DNA of 64,000 nucleotides from Flavobacterium tistrianum (GTDB lineage: Bacteria; Bacteroidota; Bacteroidia; Flavobacteriales; Flavobacteriaceae). The stretch lies in contig NZ_QJRH01000071.1 in the NCBI RefSeq assembly GCF_003254545.1, positions 186,001 through 250,000 on the forward strand. The letters run 5' to 3'. A model generated the notes under the pieces. That model was given only the letters and a program-made list of their open reading frames with translations. It searched no databases and was not told where the DNA came from. The translations under genes and the position numbers were made by a program. Shown here in pieces: positions 17,988-24,939 of this stretch. The stretch's first letter is position 1, and each line of letters begins with the position of its first letter.

Positions 17988-18031
17988 CCCTAAATCTAGG
18001 TATTTTGCCAAAATCCCTAAATCTTGGTATT
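17988..18031. repeat. Paired 17 bp sites, possible operator
   Basis: CCCTAAATCTAGGTATT (17988-18004) and CCCTAAATCTTGGTATT (18015-18031) differ at one base and are spaced 27 bp start to start. The first contains the dyad CCTA-AATC-TAGG. Spacing of nearly three helical turns suits a dimeric DNA-binding protein. No regulator is known from the sequence. Confidence 0.5.
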
Positions 18032-18047
18032 GTCAGATAGCGCTATT

Positions 18048-18113
18048 ATGAGCAACTTTGTCAAAGTAAAAATGATTAAAGTTTTAATGATTGATAATGT
18101 CGCTATGACTTAA
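18048..18113 (+). CDS. Short ORF of 21 codons, doubtful
   Basis: An ATG 17 bases after the paired 17 bp sites opens a 21-residue frame whose middle reads MIKVLMIDNVAMT, similar to the start of a response-regulator receiver domain. It stops at once, so it could be a remnant of a regulator gene or chance. No other support. Confidence 0.25.
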   Translation: MSNFVKVKMIKVLMIDNVAMT

Positions 18114-18292
18114 ACAGATGATTACTTTTTTTGTGCTAGTAGTTCATTTGTTCATGAAAGAGTTTTGCAAAGTATTGTTCTTGGGGGGAAATACTAATAT
18201 TAAGCGCAAAGTACGTTCTTAGGATTAAATTTGTTTTTGGAAATTTTAATTTTCTGCCTTTAATATCTTAGTGGTATTTGTTATTAAAGGCG

Positions 18293-18357
18293 TTTGAGAC
18301 TTAGGTCTCAAATAACATTAAATGTTATTCAGTTTTGCAAATGTTTCTCGACATTTG
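18293..18357. repeat. Three consecutive inverted repeats
   Basis: TTTGAGAC/GTCTCAAA (18293-18312), AATAACATT/AATGTTATT (18311-18329) and CAAATGT/ACATTTG (about 18338-18357) follow each other with almost no gap. Together with the downstream terminator they could fold as a small structured RNA on either strand. Confidence 0.5.
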
Positions 18358-18418
18358 TGATTTTTTTAAACAAAATTCTTCTTGAGCAAGTTAAGCTTCA
18401 AAAGTCAATTATTTAAAA

Positions 18419-18446
18419 ACATCCTCCCTAAAAAGAGGATGTTTTT
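18419..18446 (-). terminator. Bidirectional terminator beyond folA
   Basis: The stem AACATCCTC / GAGGATGTT with an 8-base loop has T runs on both sides. It lies immediately after the folA stop (minus strand) and also faces any plus-strand transcript from the 17.9-18.4 kb region. Confidence 0.8.
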
Positions 18447-18449
18447 TAT

Positions 18450-18932
18450 TTATTTTCTAATGTAAGTTTCATACGTATAATCATAAAGGTGTTTTTCGTC
18501 TTTATAATTTTCTTCAGATTCTACTAAAGTCCATTCGCTTTTATTGATTTTAGGAAAAAAAGCATCTGCTTCAAAAGAATGGTGAACTTTGGTTAGCTCA
18601 ATGATGTCTGTAAATGGAAGAGCGAGATTGTAAATTTCGCCACCGCCTATAACATAACTATCATCGTTTTCAGGGCAAATGGCAATTGCTTTTTCGATAC
18701 TATCTACTACAATGCACCCTTCTGGCTTATAATTTTCTTGACGAGAAATTACAATATGAACGCGGTCTGGTAACGGTTTCGGAAAACTTTCAAAAGTTTT
18801 TCTTCCCATAATAATATGATGACCAGTAGTAAGCGATTTAAATCTTTTAAAATCATTAGGCAAATGCCATACTAATTCGTTGTTTTTTCCAAGCGCATTA
18901 TTTTCGGCCGCAGCCGCTATCATTATAATCAT
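18450..18932 (-). CDS. folA: Dihydrofolate reductase
   Basis: DHFR reduces dihydrofolate to tetrahydrofolate with NADPH. The 160-residue protein has the diagnostic opening MIAAAAENNALGKNNELVWHLPNDFKRF in two parts (residues 4-31), GRKTFESFPKPLPDR, a VIGGGEIYNLALP phosphate-binding turn and the C-terminal ESEENYKDEKHLYDYTYETY region. It is trimethoprim-target-like in length. It lies 11 bases after the 2TM gene and shares the neighbourhood with thyA, whose reaction makes the dihydrofolate it recycles. Confidence 0.96.
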   Translation of the reverse strand: MIIMIAAAAENNALGKNNELVWHLPNDFKRFKSLTTGHHIIMGRKTFESFPKPLPDRVHIVISRQENYKPEGCIVVDSIEKAIAICPENDDSYVIGGGEIYNLALPFTDIIELTKVHHSFEADAFFPKINKSEWTLVESEENYKDEKHLYDYTYETYIRK

Positions 18933-18943
18933 GGTATGCTTAA

Positions 18944-19288
18944 CTAAATTTTATTTTCATTCTCTTCATTAATAGAAGATTCAAGCTGGCTGATTCTTTT
19001 TTGCTGTAAAGCAACTAATCGGTCAATTTGTTCTCTTTCCCACTTTTTATTCATAAAACGGTCGGTTATATACACTTTTATAAAATGAAGAATAAAAAGG
19101 AAAAGCCAGATCGTAATTCCCCAAATGCACCAGTTTTGACTTGTGCCTTGTCCGAAACCAAAAAATCTATTGGCGATAAATAAAAATAAACTTCCAAGCA
19201 GGAAAAGTACAAAATGAAAATATAAGACCTTTTTTTGTCTTAATCGGCGTCTAGCGTATTCGTATTGTTCGTGCACTTCTTTTTCCAT
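18944..19288 (-). CDS. 2TM domain protein of unknown function
   Basis: A 114-residue protein with a basic N-terminal segment (YEYARRRLRQKK), two membrane helices (about 22-40 and 52-72) and a charged C-terminal tail with a likely short coiled coil. This matches the Bacteroidota 2TM domain family (often found alone or with histidine kinases). No activity is known. It is probably cotranscribed with folA. Confidence 0.75.
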   Translation of the reverse strand: MEKEVHEQYEYARRRLRQKKVLYFHFVLFLLGSLFLFIANRFFGFGQGTSQNWCIWGITIWLFLFILHFIKVYITDRFMNKKWEREQIDRLVALQQKRISQLESSINEENENKI

Positions 19289-19527
19289 AAGATAAAAATG
19301 AGATCATAAAGTTAAAATTTATTTTCGAAAGACAATATTTTGGGTGTACATTATTTGCTTTTTAATGATCCAATAATTTGAATAACAAAATTTTAACCAC
19401 TTTAAATTACCAATAAAGCGAAAAAAATATATTGTTTTTGGCATTATCATAAATCGGTTCTGGTGGTAGTTAGTGTTTCGTTGAATTTAGTTAATTTTAG
19501 ATGTATAAATCTAAAAACGAAATAGTT

Positions 19528-19824
19528 ATGTCTTTGAAAAAACAATTTATCAAAACGAAGCCGGTTGTTAAAGTTACATTTTCAATAGATGCCAAAGATG
19601 CTGATTCGGCAGCGGTGGTTGGAGATTTTAATAACTGGAATGCCTCAGAAGGAACTTTAAGCAAGTTAAAAAACGGAACGTTTAAAGCAACTTACGATTT
19701 GGTGAAAGATGCGATTTACGAATTTAAGTATCTGATTGACGGGAATTATGTAAATGATCCAGAAGCTGATTCTTATAAATGGAATGATTACGCTGGCAGT
19801 GAAAACAGTGTTTTAATTGTATAA
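19528..19824 (+). CDS. Small isoamylase-early-set (CBM48/AMPK-like) protein
   Basis: The 98-residue protein is a single immunoglobulin-like glycogen-binding domain of the CBM48/AMPK-beta type: VVGDFNNWN (about 33-41), YEFKYLIDGNYVNDPEAD (about 71-88) and the terminal NSVLIV strand. Such stand-alone domains bind alpha-glucans in family members, but no enzyme is fused or adjacent. The frame opens at 19501, yet MSLKKQFIKTKP at 19528 matches the usual start. It has its own terminator and faces thyA. Confidence 0.8.
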   Translation: MSLKKQFIKTKPVVKVTFSIDAKDADSAAVVGDFNNWNASEGTLSKLKNGTFKATYDLVKDAIYEFKYLIDGNYVNDPEADSYKWNDYAGSENSVLIV

Positions 19825-19856
19825 AAAAATCCGCTTATAAAAGCGGATTTTTTTAT
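19822..19856 (+). terminator. Bidirectional terminator between the CBM48 gene and thyA
   Basis: The stem AAAAAAATCCGCTT / AAGCGGATTTTTTT with a 4-base loop serves both convergent genes. Confidence 0.85.
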
Positions 19857-19858
19857 TT

Positions 19859-20710
19859 CTATACAGCGACACTACCTTTTATGGCAGGATGCGGATCATA
19901 ATCTACAAGTGTAAAATCATTAAAATCAAAATCAAAAATGTTTTTAATCTCTGGATTTAAAATCATTTTTGGTAATGGTTTTGGCTCACGGGTTAATTGC
20001 AGTTCCAATTGCTCAAAATGATTGTTGTAAATATGTGCGTCACCAAACGTGTGGATAAATTCGCCTGGTTCTAAGTCGCATACTTGTGCAATCATCATAG
20101 TCAGTAATGCATAAGAAGCAATGTTAAAAGGAACTCCTAAAAAGATATCGGCACTTCGCTGATACAATTGGCAAGAAAGTTTTCCTTTTGTTTCGCCTTT
20201 TTCAGGGTCTGGACTTGCGACGTAAAACTGAAAAAACGCATGGCAAGGAGGTAAAGCCGCTTTGTTATTGGCTACATTTTCCTCAAAAGATTTTTTAGTG
20301 TCTGGTAGAACCGAAGGGTTCCATGCAGAAACCAGCATTCTTCGGCTGTTCGGATTTGTTTTTAATTCTGTAATTAATTCAGAAATCTGATCAATTTCTT
20401 CGCTATTCCAATTGCGCCATTGATGTCCGTAAATAGGTCCTAAATCGCCATTAGAATTTGCCCATTCATCCCAGATTTTTACTCCGTTTTCCTGAAGATA
20501 TTTGATGTTTGTATCGCCTTTTAAAAACCAAAGCAATTCGTAAATGATGGATTTTAAGTGTAATTTTTTGGTCGTGACCATTGGGAAACCTTCACTTAAA
20601 TCAAAACGCATTTGGTAGCCAAAAACGCTTTTTGTTCCAGTTCCAGTTCGGTCTCCTTTTTGATTGCCGTTTTCTAAAACGTGTTTTACTAAATCTAAGT
20701 ATTGCTTCAT
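19859..20710 (-). CDS. thyA: Thymidylate synthase
   Basis: ThyA converts dUMP to dTMP using methylenetetrahydrofolate. The 283-residue protein has the catalytic cysteine in LPPCHAFFQFYV, the QRSADIFLGVPFNIASYA dUMP-binding stretch, FGDAHIYNNHFEQ, and the early DRTGTGTKSVFG phosphate-binding loop (20-31). A roughly 20-residue insertion before the catalytic Cys (SFEENVANNKAA region) is unremarkable. It is separated from folA by the CBM48 gene and points the same way as folA. Confidence 0.97.
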   Translation of the reverse strand: MKQYLDLVKHVLENGNQKGDRTGTGTKSVFGYQMRFDLSEGFPMVTTKKLHLKSIIYELLWFLKGDTNIKYLQENGVKIWDEWANSNGDLGPIYGHQWRNWNSEEIDQISELITELKTNPNSRRMLVSAWNPSVLPDTKKSFEENVANNKAALPPCHAFFQFYVASPDPEKGETKGKLSCQLYQRSADIFLGVPFNIASYALLTMMIAQVCDLEPGEFIHTFGDAHIYNNHFEQLELQLTREPKPLPKMILNPEIKNIFDFDFNDFTLVDYDPHPAIKGSVAV

Positions 20711-20713
20711 CTT

Positions 20714-20796
20714 TGTTTAATCGTTTAATCGTGGATCTGTTTAATTGTAAACTTGTTTAATCGATTTAACGAATAAACGGTTTAACGATTAAACAT
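20714..20796. repeat. AT-rich near-inverted repeat of GTTTAATCG words
   Basis: The thyA upstream gap contains repeated GTTTAATCG on one side and CGATTAAAC on the other, forming an imperfect inverted repeat (about 20714-20730 with 20779-20796). It carries no ORF and looks like a low-complexity interspersed repeat. Confidence 0.5.
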
Positions 20797-20800
20797 GTAT

Positions 20801-21424
20801 TTATCTTCTAGAGATTTCGTCTCTAATTTTTGCTGCTTTTTCGTAATCTTCCTGAGAAACGGCTTGATCTAAAAGCTCGTTTAATTCTTGTAAAGAATGT
20901 TTTGCGTAAACGTCTCCAGACTGGTTGCTTTCTTCCTCATGTCCAAAAGTTTCAGGGTTTGAAAGAACATCATCTATTTCTTGCGCGCCAGAATCTGTTT
21001 CGGCAGTATTTGATTTTAGATAAATTCCTGCTTTGTCTAAAATGTTTTTATAAGTAAAAATAGGAGCGTTGAAACGTAGTGCTAACGCAATAGCGTCAGA
21101 AGTTCTGGCATCAATAATTTCTTCGATTTTATCTCTTTCGCAGATTAAACTTGAATAAAAAACACCATCAACCAATTTGTGAATGATAACTTGTTTTACT
21201 ACGATATCAAATCTTTCAGCAAAATTCTTGAATAAATCATGTGTTAACGGGCGTGGCGGTTTTATTTCTTTCTCTAAAGCAATAGCGATCGACTGGGCTT
21301 CAAAAGCGCCAATAACAATAGGTAATTTTCTCTCGCCGTCGACTTCATTCAAAATTAAGGCATAAGCGCCATTTTGAGTTTGACTGTATGAAATTCCTTT
21401 TATGGATAATTTTACTAGACTCAT
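20801..21424 (-). CDS. Bifunctional nuclease family protein (DUF151) with UvrB/UvrC-like tail
   Basis: The 207-residue protein has the DUF151/bifunctional nuclease domain (residues about 1-130, with LPIVIGAFEAQSIAIALE and DARTSDAIALALRFNAPI), an acidic linker, and a C-terminal UvrB/UvrC motif (LNELLDQAVSQEDYEKAAKI). DUF151 proteins are reported nucleases in plants; the bacterial role is unsettled. The start MSLVKLSIKG at 21424 is preferred over 21445 because it begins the conserved domain. It is downstream of the etf genes and upstream of thyA on the same strand. Confidence 0.85.
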   Translation of the reverse strand: MSLVKLSIKGISYSQTQNGAYALILNEVDGERKLPIVIGAFEAQSIAIALEKEIKPPRPLTHDLFKNFAERFDIVVKQVIIHKLVDGVFYSSLICERDKIEEIIDARTSDAIALALRFNAPIFTYKNILDKAGIYLKSNTAETDSGAQEIDDVLSNPETFGHEEESNQSGDVYAKHSLQELNELLDQAVSQEDYEKAAKIRDEISRR

Positions 21425-21514
21425 ATATGTTTGTAAAAAAGGCACTTAGCGCCTTATTTTAATACTATTTTGGTTTGGAAAATAAAGCTGCAATTTTAAT
21501 CAAAAAATCTGGAA

Positions 21515-21563
21515 CAAAAAAGCTGCCTATAAACAAAGATACAACATCTTGTTTTTAGGCAGC
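21515..21563 (-). terminator. Terminator of the etfB-etfA unit
   Basis: A long stem (GCTGCCTATAAACAAAGAT at 21522-21540 against 21546-21563, with small mismatches) is followed on the minus strand by six T. It lies just past the etfA stop. Confidence 0.8.
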
Positions 21564-21589
21564 AATATTTTTAAAGAGAATTCTTTGTA

Positions 21590-22558
21590 TTAAGAATGCT
21601 GAGCTTTAAAAGCTTTTAATTTCTCTGTTAATTGTGGTACAATTTCAAAAGCATCTCCAACTACACCGTAATCAGCAACTTTGAAGAAAGGAGCTTCTGG
21701 ATCGTTATTGATTACTACTTTTACTTTAGAAGAGTTGATACCAGCAATGTGCTGAATCGCTCCAGAAATACCAATAGCAATGTATAAGTTAGTTGCAACT
21801 GGTTTTCCTGTTTGCCCAACGTGTTCGCTGTGAGGTCTCCATCCTAAATCTGAAACTGGTTTAGAACAAGCAGTTGCAGCGCCTAGAACAGCAGCAAGAT
21901 CTTCTACTAATCCCCAGTTTTCTGGACCTTTTAATCCACGTCCGCCAGAAACTACGATATCTGCATCAGCAATAGAAACTTTTCCAGAAACTTTCTCTAC
22001 AGATTCTACTTTTACTCCAAAGTCATTGTCTCCAACAGTTGGATTGAAATCTTCTGCGGCAGCAGCTCCTGCGCTTTCAAAAAGTCCGTAAGAGTTTTTA
22101 GCTAAACCAAGAACTTTTACATCTGTATCGATTTGTGTAATGTTGAAAGCTTTGTTTGAAAAAGCGTTTCTTTTTACTTGAAATGGAGAAGTGCTAACTG
22201 GCAATCCAACTACATTTGAAGCAAAACCAGCATTTAAAGCCACAGCAACTAGCGGTGAAAGATAAATGCTGTCTGTTGTAGAAGAAAGCAAAACTACTTT
22301 TGTTCCTTCTTTTTCAGCAGCTTGTTTGATAACATCAGCATAAGCTTTTGCGTTAAAACCAGCTAATTTATCATTGCTTACTTTTAAAACTTTATCAACT
22401 CCGTATTTGCCTAACTCGCTTACATCGCTGATGTTTACTGTTAAAGCAGTAACAGTTGTTCCTAATGATTCAGCTACTTTCTTAGCATAAGAAGCTAATT
22501 CGAAAGCTACTTTTTTAAATTTTCCTTCTGCAGATTCTGCATATATTAATATTGACAT
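21590..22558 (-). CDS. etfA: Electron transfer flavoprotein subunit alpha
   Basis: ETF alpha binds FAD and passes electrons from acyl-CoA dehydrogenases to the quinone pool. The C-terminal FAD domain is clear: GRGLKGPENWGLVEDLA, SKPVSDLGWRPHSEHVGQTG, AIGISGAIQHIAGI and NNDPEAPFFKVADYGVVGD. Start MSILIYAESAEGK at 22558 is chosen over the frame start at 22582. At 322 residues it is of normal length. It follows etfB after an 86-base gap packed with short repeats. Confidence 0.96.
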   Translation of the reverse strand: MSILIYAESAEGKFKKVAFELASYAKKVAESLGTTVTALTVNISDVSELGKYGVDKVLKVSNDKLAGFNAKAYADVIKQAAEKEGTKVVLLSSTTDSIYLSPLVAVALNAGFASNVVGLPVSTSPFQVKRNAFSNKAFNITQIDTDVKVLGLAKNSYGLFESAGAAAAEDFNPTVGDNDFGVKVESVEKVSGKVSIADADIVVSGGRGLKGPENWGLVEDLAAVLGAATACSKPVSDLGWRPHSEHVGQTGKPVATNLYIAIGISGAIQHIAGINSSKVKVVINNDPEAPFFKVADYGVVGDAFEIVPQLTEKLKAFKAQHS

Positions 22559-22564
22559 GATATT

Positions 22565-22642
22565 TTTGTTTTGAAGTTTCAAGTTTCAGGTTTCAAGTTT
22601 CAGGTTATTTCTGAAAACTGAAAACTGCGACTGAAAACTGAT
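22565..22642. repeat. Short tandem words in the etfB-etfA gap
   Basis: The gap consists of alternating AAGTTTCAAG/CAGGTTTC words followed by three copies of the CTGAAAACTG type. Related words recur in several other gaps of the window. Confidence 0.6.
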
Positions 22643-22644
22643 TA

Positions 22645-23391
22645 CTAGATTACTTTCGCTTCGTTGTGTAATAAATTGATTAACTCATCTAAATTATCTG
22701 CAGAAACTAATTTTACTGCTGATTTTGGAGCTGGTTTTTCAAATTTCACCGCTTTTGTATTTACAGCTGCATCAACTGGCTCAAGAATAGTAAGCGCTTT
22801 TGTTCTAGCAGTCATAATTCCTCTCATGTTCGGGATACGTAAATCTTTTTCTTCAACAAGACCTTTTTGACCTCCAATAATTAATGGAAGAGTAGTGCTT
22901 ACAGTTTCTTTACCACCATCAATTTCGCGAACTGCTTTTACATTGTTTCCGTCAACAGTTAAAGCTGTACAAGAGTTTAGGAAGTTGTATCCTAAAATTC
23001 CAGCGATCATTCCAGGAACCATTCCTCCATTATAATCTAAAGATTCTTTACCAGCAATTACTAAATCGTAACTTCCATTTTTAATTACTTCTGCCAATTG
23101 TTTTGCTACGAAGAAACCATCTGTAGGATTTGCGTTAACACGAATAGCTTCGTTTGCTCCAATTGCCAAAGCTTTACGTAAAGTTGGTTCAGTATCAGGA
23201 CCTCCGACGTTTACAACTGTTACATTTGCTCCTTGTTGTTCTTGAAACCAGATAGCACGTGTAAGTCCGAATTCGTCGTTAGGGTTAATTACATATTGTA
23301 CACCATTAGTGTCAAATTCTGAATCACCGTTGGTAAAGTTAATTTTTGAAGTAGTATCAGGCACATGGCTGATGCAAACTAGTATTTTCAT
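22645..23391 (-). CDS. etfB: Electron transfer flavoprotein subunit beta
   Basis: ETF beta pairs with EtfA and binds AMP. The 248-residue protein shows MKILVCISHVPDTTSKI, NPNDEFGLTRAIWFQEQ (about 37-53), AGKESLDYNGGMVPGMIAGILG (in two halves, about 115-136) and the LRIPNMRGIMTARTKAL recognition loop region near 182-198. It is the first gene of the etfB-etfA unit. A TAAATTTG box lies 30-40 bases upstream. Confidence 0.96.
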   Translation of the reverse strand: MKILVCISHVPDTTSKINFTNGDSEFDTNGVQYVINPNDEFGLTRAIWFQEQQGANVTVVNVGGPDTEPTLRKALAIGANEAIRVNANPTDGFFVAKQLAEVIKNGSYDLVIAGKESLDYNGGMVPGMIAGILGYNFLNSCTALTVDGNNVKAVREIDGGKETVSTTLPLIIGGQKGLVEEKDLRIPNMRGIMTARTKALTILEPVDAAVNTKAVKFEKPAPKSAVKLVSADNLDELINLLHNEAKVI

Positions 23392-23424
23392 AAGTATATA
23401 TTTTGAATTTATAATATGCTTTTA

Positions 23425-23432
23425 CAAATTTA
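23425..23432 (-). promoter_or_regulatory. Possible -7 box for etfB
   Basis: Minus-strand TAAATTTG matches TANNTTTG and lies about 34 bases before the etfB ATG; no clear -33 TTG. Confidence 0.35.
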
Positions 23433-23824
23433 GAATTTAATTTGGAATAATTATACTATGCATGCATAATATTTTTTAAAACTATTACGATTTCGCTGAT
23501 TCTGTACTTTTGAATGGATTTCATCGGAATCTAAAAAATAAAAAACATTGATTTTGTCTGATTGTTAGGAATTTTGCAATAACCGATAATTGGAAAGCAA
23601 ATTAATTTTGTCTGAGAGATACTAATTTTTTGTTTTTTACGTTTAGATGAATGAATTTTCGGGAAACAAGAATTAAACAAATCGATAGAAGTTTGTCTGA
23701 AAAATGTTTTAAGTAAGTTTAAGTGTGAATTATACGTTATTATATCGATTTCGTAAATGTCACAATAAAGTTTAAAAAGTTAAAACCTGAGAACAGATAG
23801 AAGTTCATGCGATTTTAAATTCAA

Positions 23825-23860
23825 TTTTTGCATTTAAGTTATTTAAAATATTTATTTTTG
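23825..23860 (+). promoter_or_regulatory. Promoter of pdhB
   Basis: TTTTTG (23825-23830), a 22-base spacer and TATTTTTG (23853-23860) fit the flavobacterial TTG-N17-23-TANNTTTG consensus. Transcription would begin near 23867, about 26 bases before the ATG. Confidence 0.7.
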
Positions 23861-23892
23861 CTCTTCAGAAAATTCAACATACAATATAAAAT

Positions 23893-24870
23893 ATGAGAAC
23901 AATACAATTTAGAGAGGCCATTTGTGAAGCGATGAGCGAAGAAATGCGTCGCGATGAATCCATATATTTAATGGGAGAAGAGGTTGCAGAATACAATGGA
24001 GCTTACAAAGCTTCAAAAGGAATGCTTGCTGAGTTTGGTGAAAAAAGAGTAATTGATACTCCAATTGCTGAGCTTGGATTTTCAGGAATTGCAGTAGGTT
24101 CTGCAATGAATGGAAACCGTCCTATTGTAGAATATATGACATTCAACTTCTGTTTAGTTGGTATTGATCAAATTATTAATAATGCTGCTAAAATGCGTCA
24201 AATGACAGGAGGACAATTTAATGTGCCTATCGTTTTCCGCGGACCAACAGCTTCTGCTGGTCAATTAGGAGCTACTCACTCACAAGCTTTAGAAAACTGG
24301 TTTGCTAATACTCCAGGTCTTAAAGTTGTTGTTCCTTCAACTCCATATGATGCAAAAGGACTTTTAAAATCTGCTATTCGTGATAACGATCCAGTTATTT
24401 TCATGGAATCTGAGCAGATGTACGGTGACAAAGGCGAAGTGCCAGACGGAGAATACACAATTCCTCTAGGTGTTGCTGATGTTAAACGTGAAGGAACTGA
24501 TGTAACTATCGTTTCATTCGGAAAAATCATCAAAGAAGCTTTTATCGCTGCTGATGAATTAGCTAAAGAAGGAATTTCTTGTGAGATTATCGATTTAAGA
24601 ACAGTTCGTCCAATGGATAAAGACGCTATCTTAAAATCGGTTAAAAAAACAAATCGTTTAGTAATTCTTGAAGAAGCTTGGCCAGTTGCCAGCCTTTCTT
24701 CTGAGATTTCTTATATCGTTCAAGAGCAAGCTTTTGACTTCCTTGATGCGCCAATTCAACGTATTACAACTGCAGATACTCCTGCACCTTATTCTCCAGT
24801 ACTGCTAAAAGACTGGTTGCCAAATGCAGGTGATGTAGTAAAAGCAGTTAAAAAAGTATTATACAAATAA
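23893..24870 (+). CDS. pdhB: Pyruvate dehydrogenase E1 component subunit beta
   Basis: E1 beta pairs with E1 alpha to decarboxylate pyruvate with thiamine diphosphate. The 325-residue transketolase-like protein has MRTIQFREAICEAMSEEM, GEEVAEYNGAYKASKG, DTPIAELGFSGIAVGSA (catalytic Glu region), TASAGQLGATHSQ, and the C-terminal domain with IDLRTVRPMDKDAIL. The E1 alpha and E2 genes are not adjacent, so it is a single-gene unit here with its own promoter and terminator. A branched-chain 2-oxoacid E1 beta is a less likely alternative. Confidence 0.9.
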   Translation: MRTIQFREAICEAMSEEMRRDESIYLMGEEVAEYNGAYKASKGMLAEFGEKRVIDTPIAELGFSGIAVGSAMNGNRPIVEYMTFNFCLVGIDQIINNAAKMRQMTGGQFNVPIVFRGPTASAGQLGATHSQALENWFANTPGLKVVVPSTPYDAKGLLKSAIRDNDPVIFMESEQMYGDKGEVPDGEYTIPLGVADVKREGTDVTIVSFGKIIKEAFIAADELAKEGISCEIIDLRTVRPMDKDAILKSVKKTNRLVILEEAWPVASLSSEISYIVQEQAFDFLDAPIQRITTADTPAPYSPVLLKDWLPNAGDVVKAVKKVLYK

Positions 24871-24890
24871 TACAAAAATAAAATACTCAT

Positions 24891-24930
24891 AAAACTTCAT
24901 CAGACAGAATGGATTGGTGAAGTTTTTTTT
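24891..24930 (+). terminator. Terminator of pdhB
   Basis: AAAACTTCA (24891-24899) pairs with TGAAGTTTT (24918-24926), followed by T to 24930. The loop is long (18 bases). Confidence 0.65.
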
Positions 24931-24939
24931 TACTTTATA

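Larger units (their letters stand above)
17872..18449. other. 578 bp gene-free region with ordered repeats and hairpins
   Basis: No convincing protein gene is present. From left to right it holds a tandem pair of CCCTAAATCTWGGTATT sites (17988-18031), a 21-codon ORF (18048-18113), three consecutive inverted repeats (18293-18357) and a terminator (18419-18446). The arrangement would fit an untranslated RNA or the decayed remains of a regulated gene. Confidence 0.5.
23392..23892. other. 501 bp divergent intergenic region etfB/pdhB
   Basis: No ORF of note. It contains the etfB and pdhB promoter elements and three direct copies of TTTGTCTGA (23553-23561, 23607-23615, 23692-23700), which might be regulator sites. 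Confidence 0.5.

Noticed and set aside
17872..18449. A tRNA, 6S RNA or transposon remnant in the long gap
   Set aside because: No cloverleaf or T-arm sequence, no transposase-like frame and no terminal repeats with target duplication were found.
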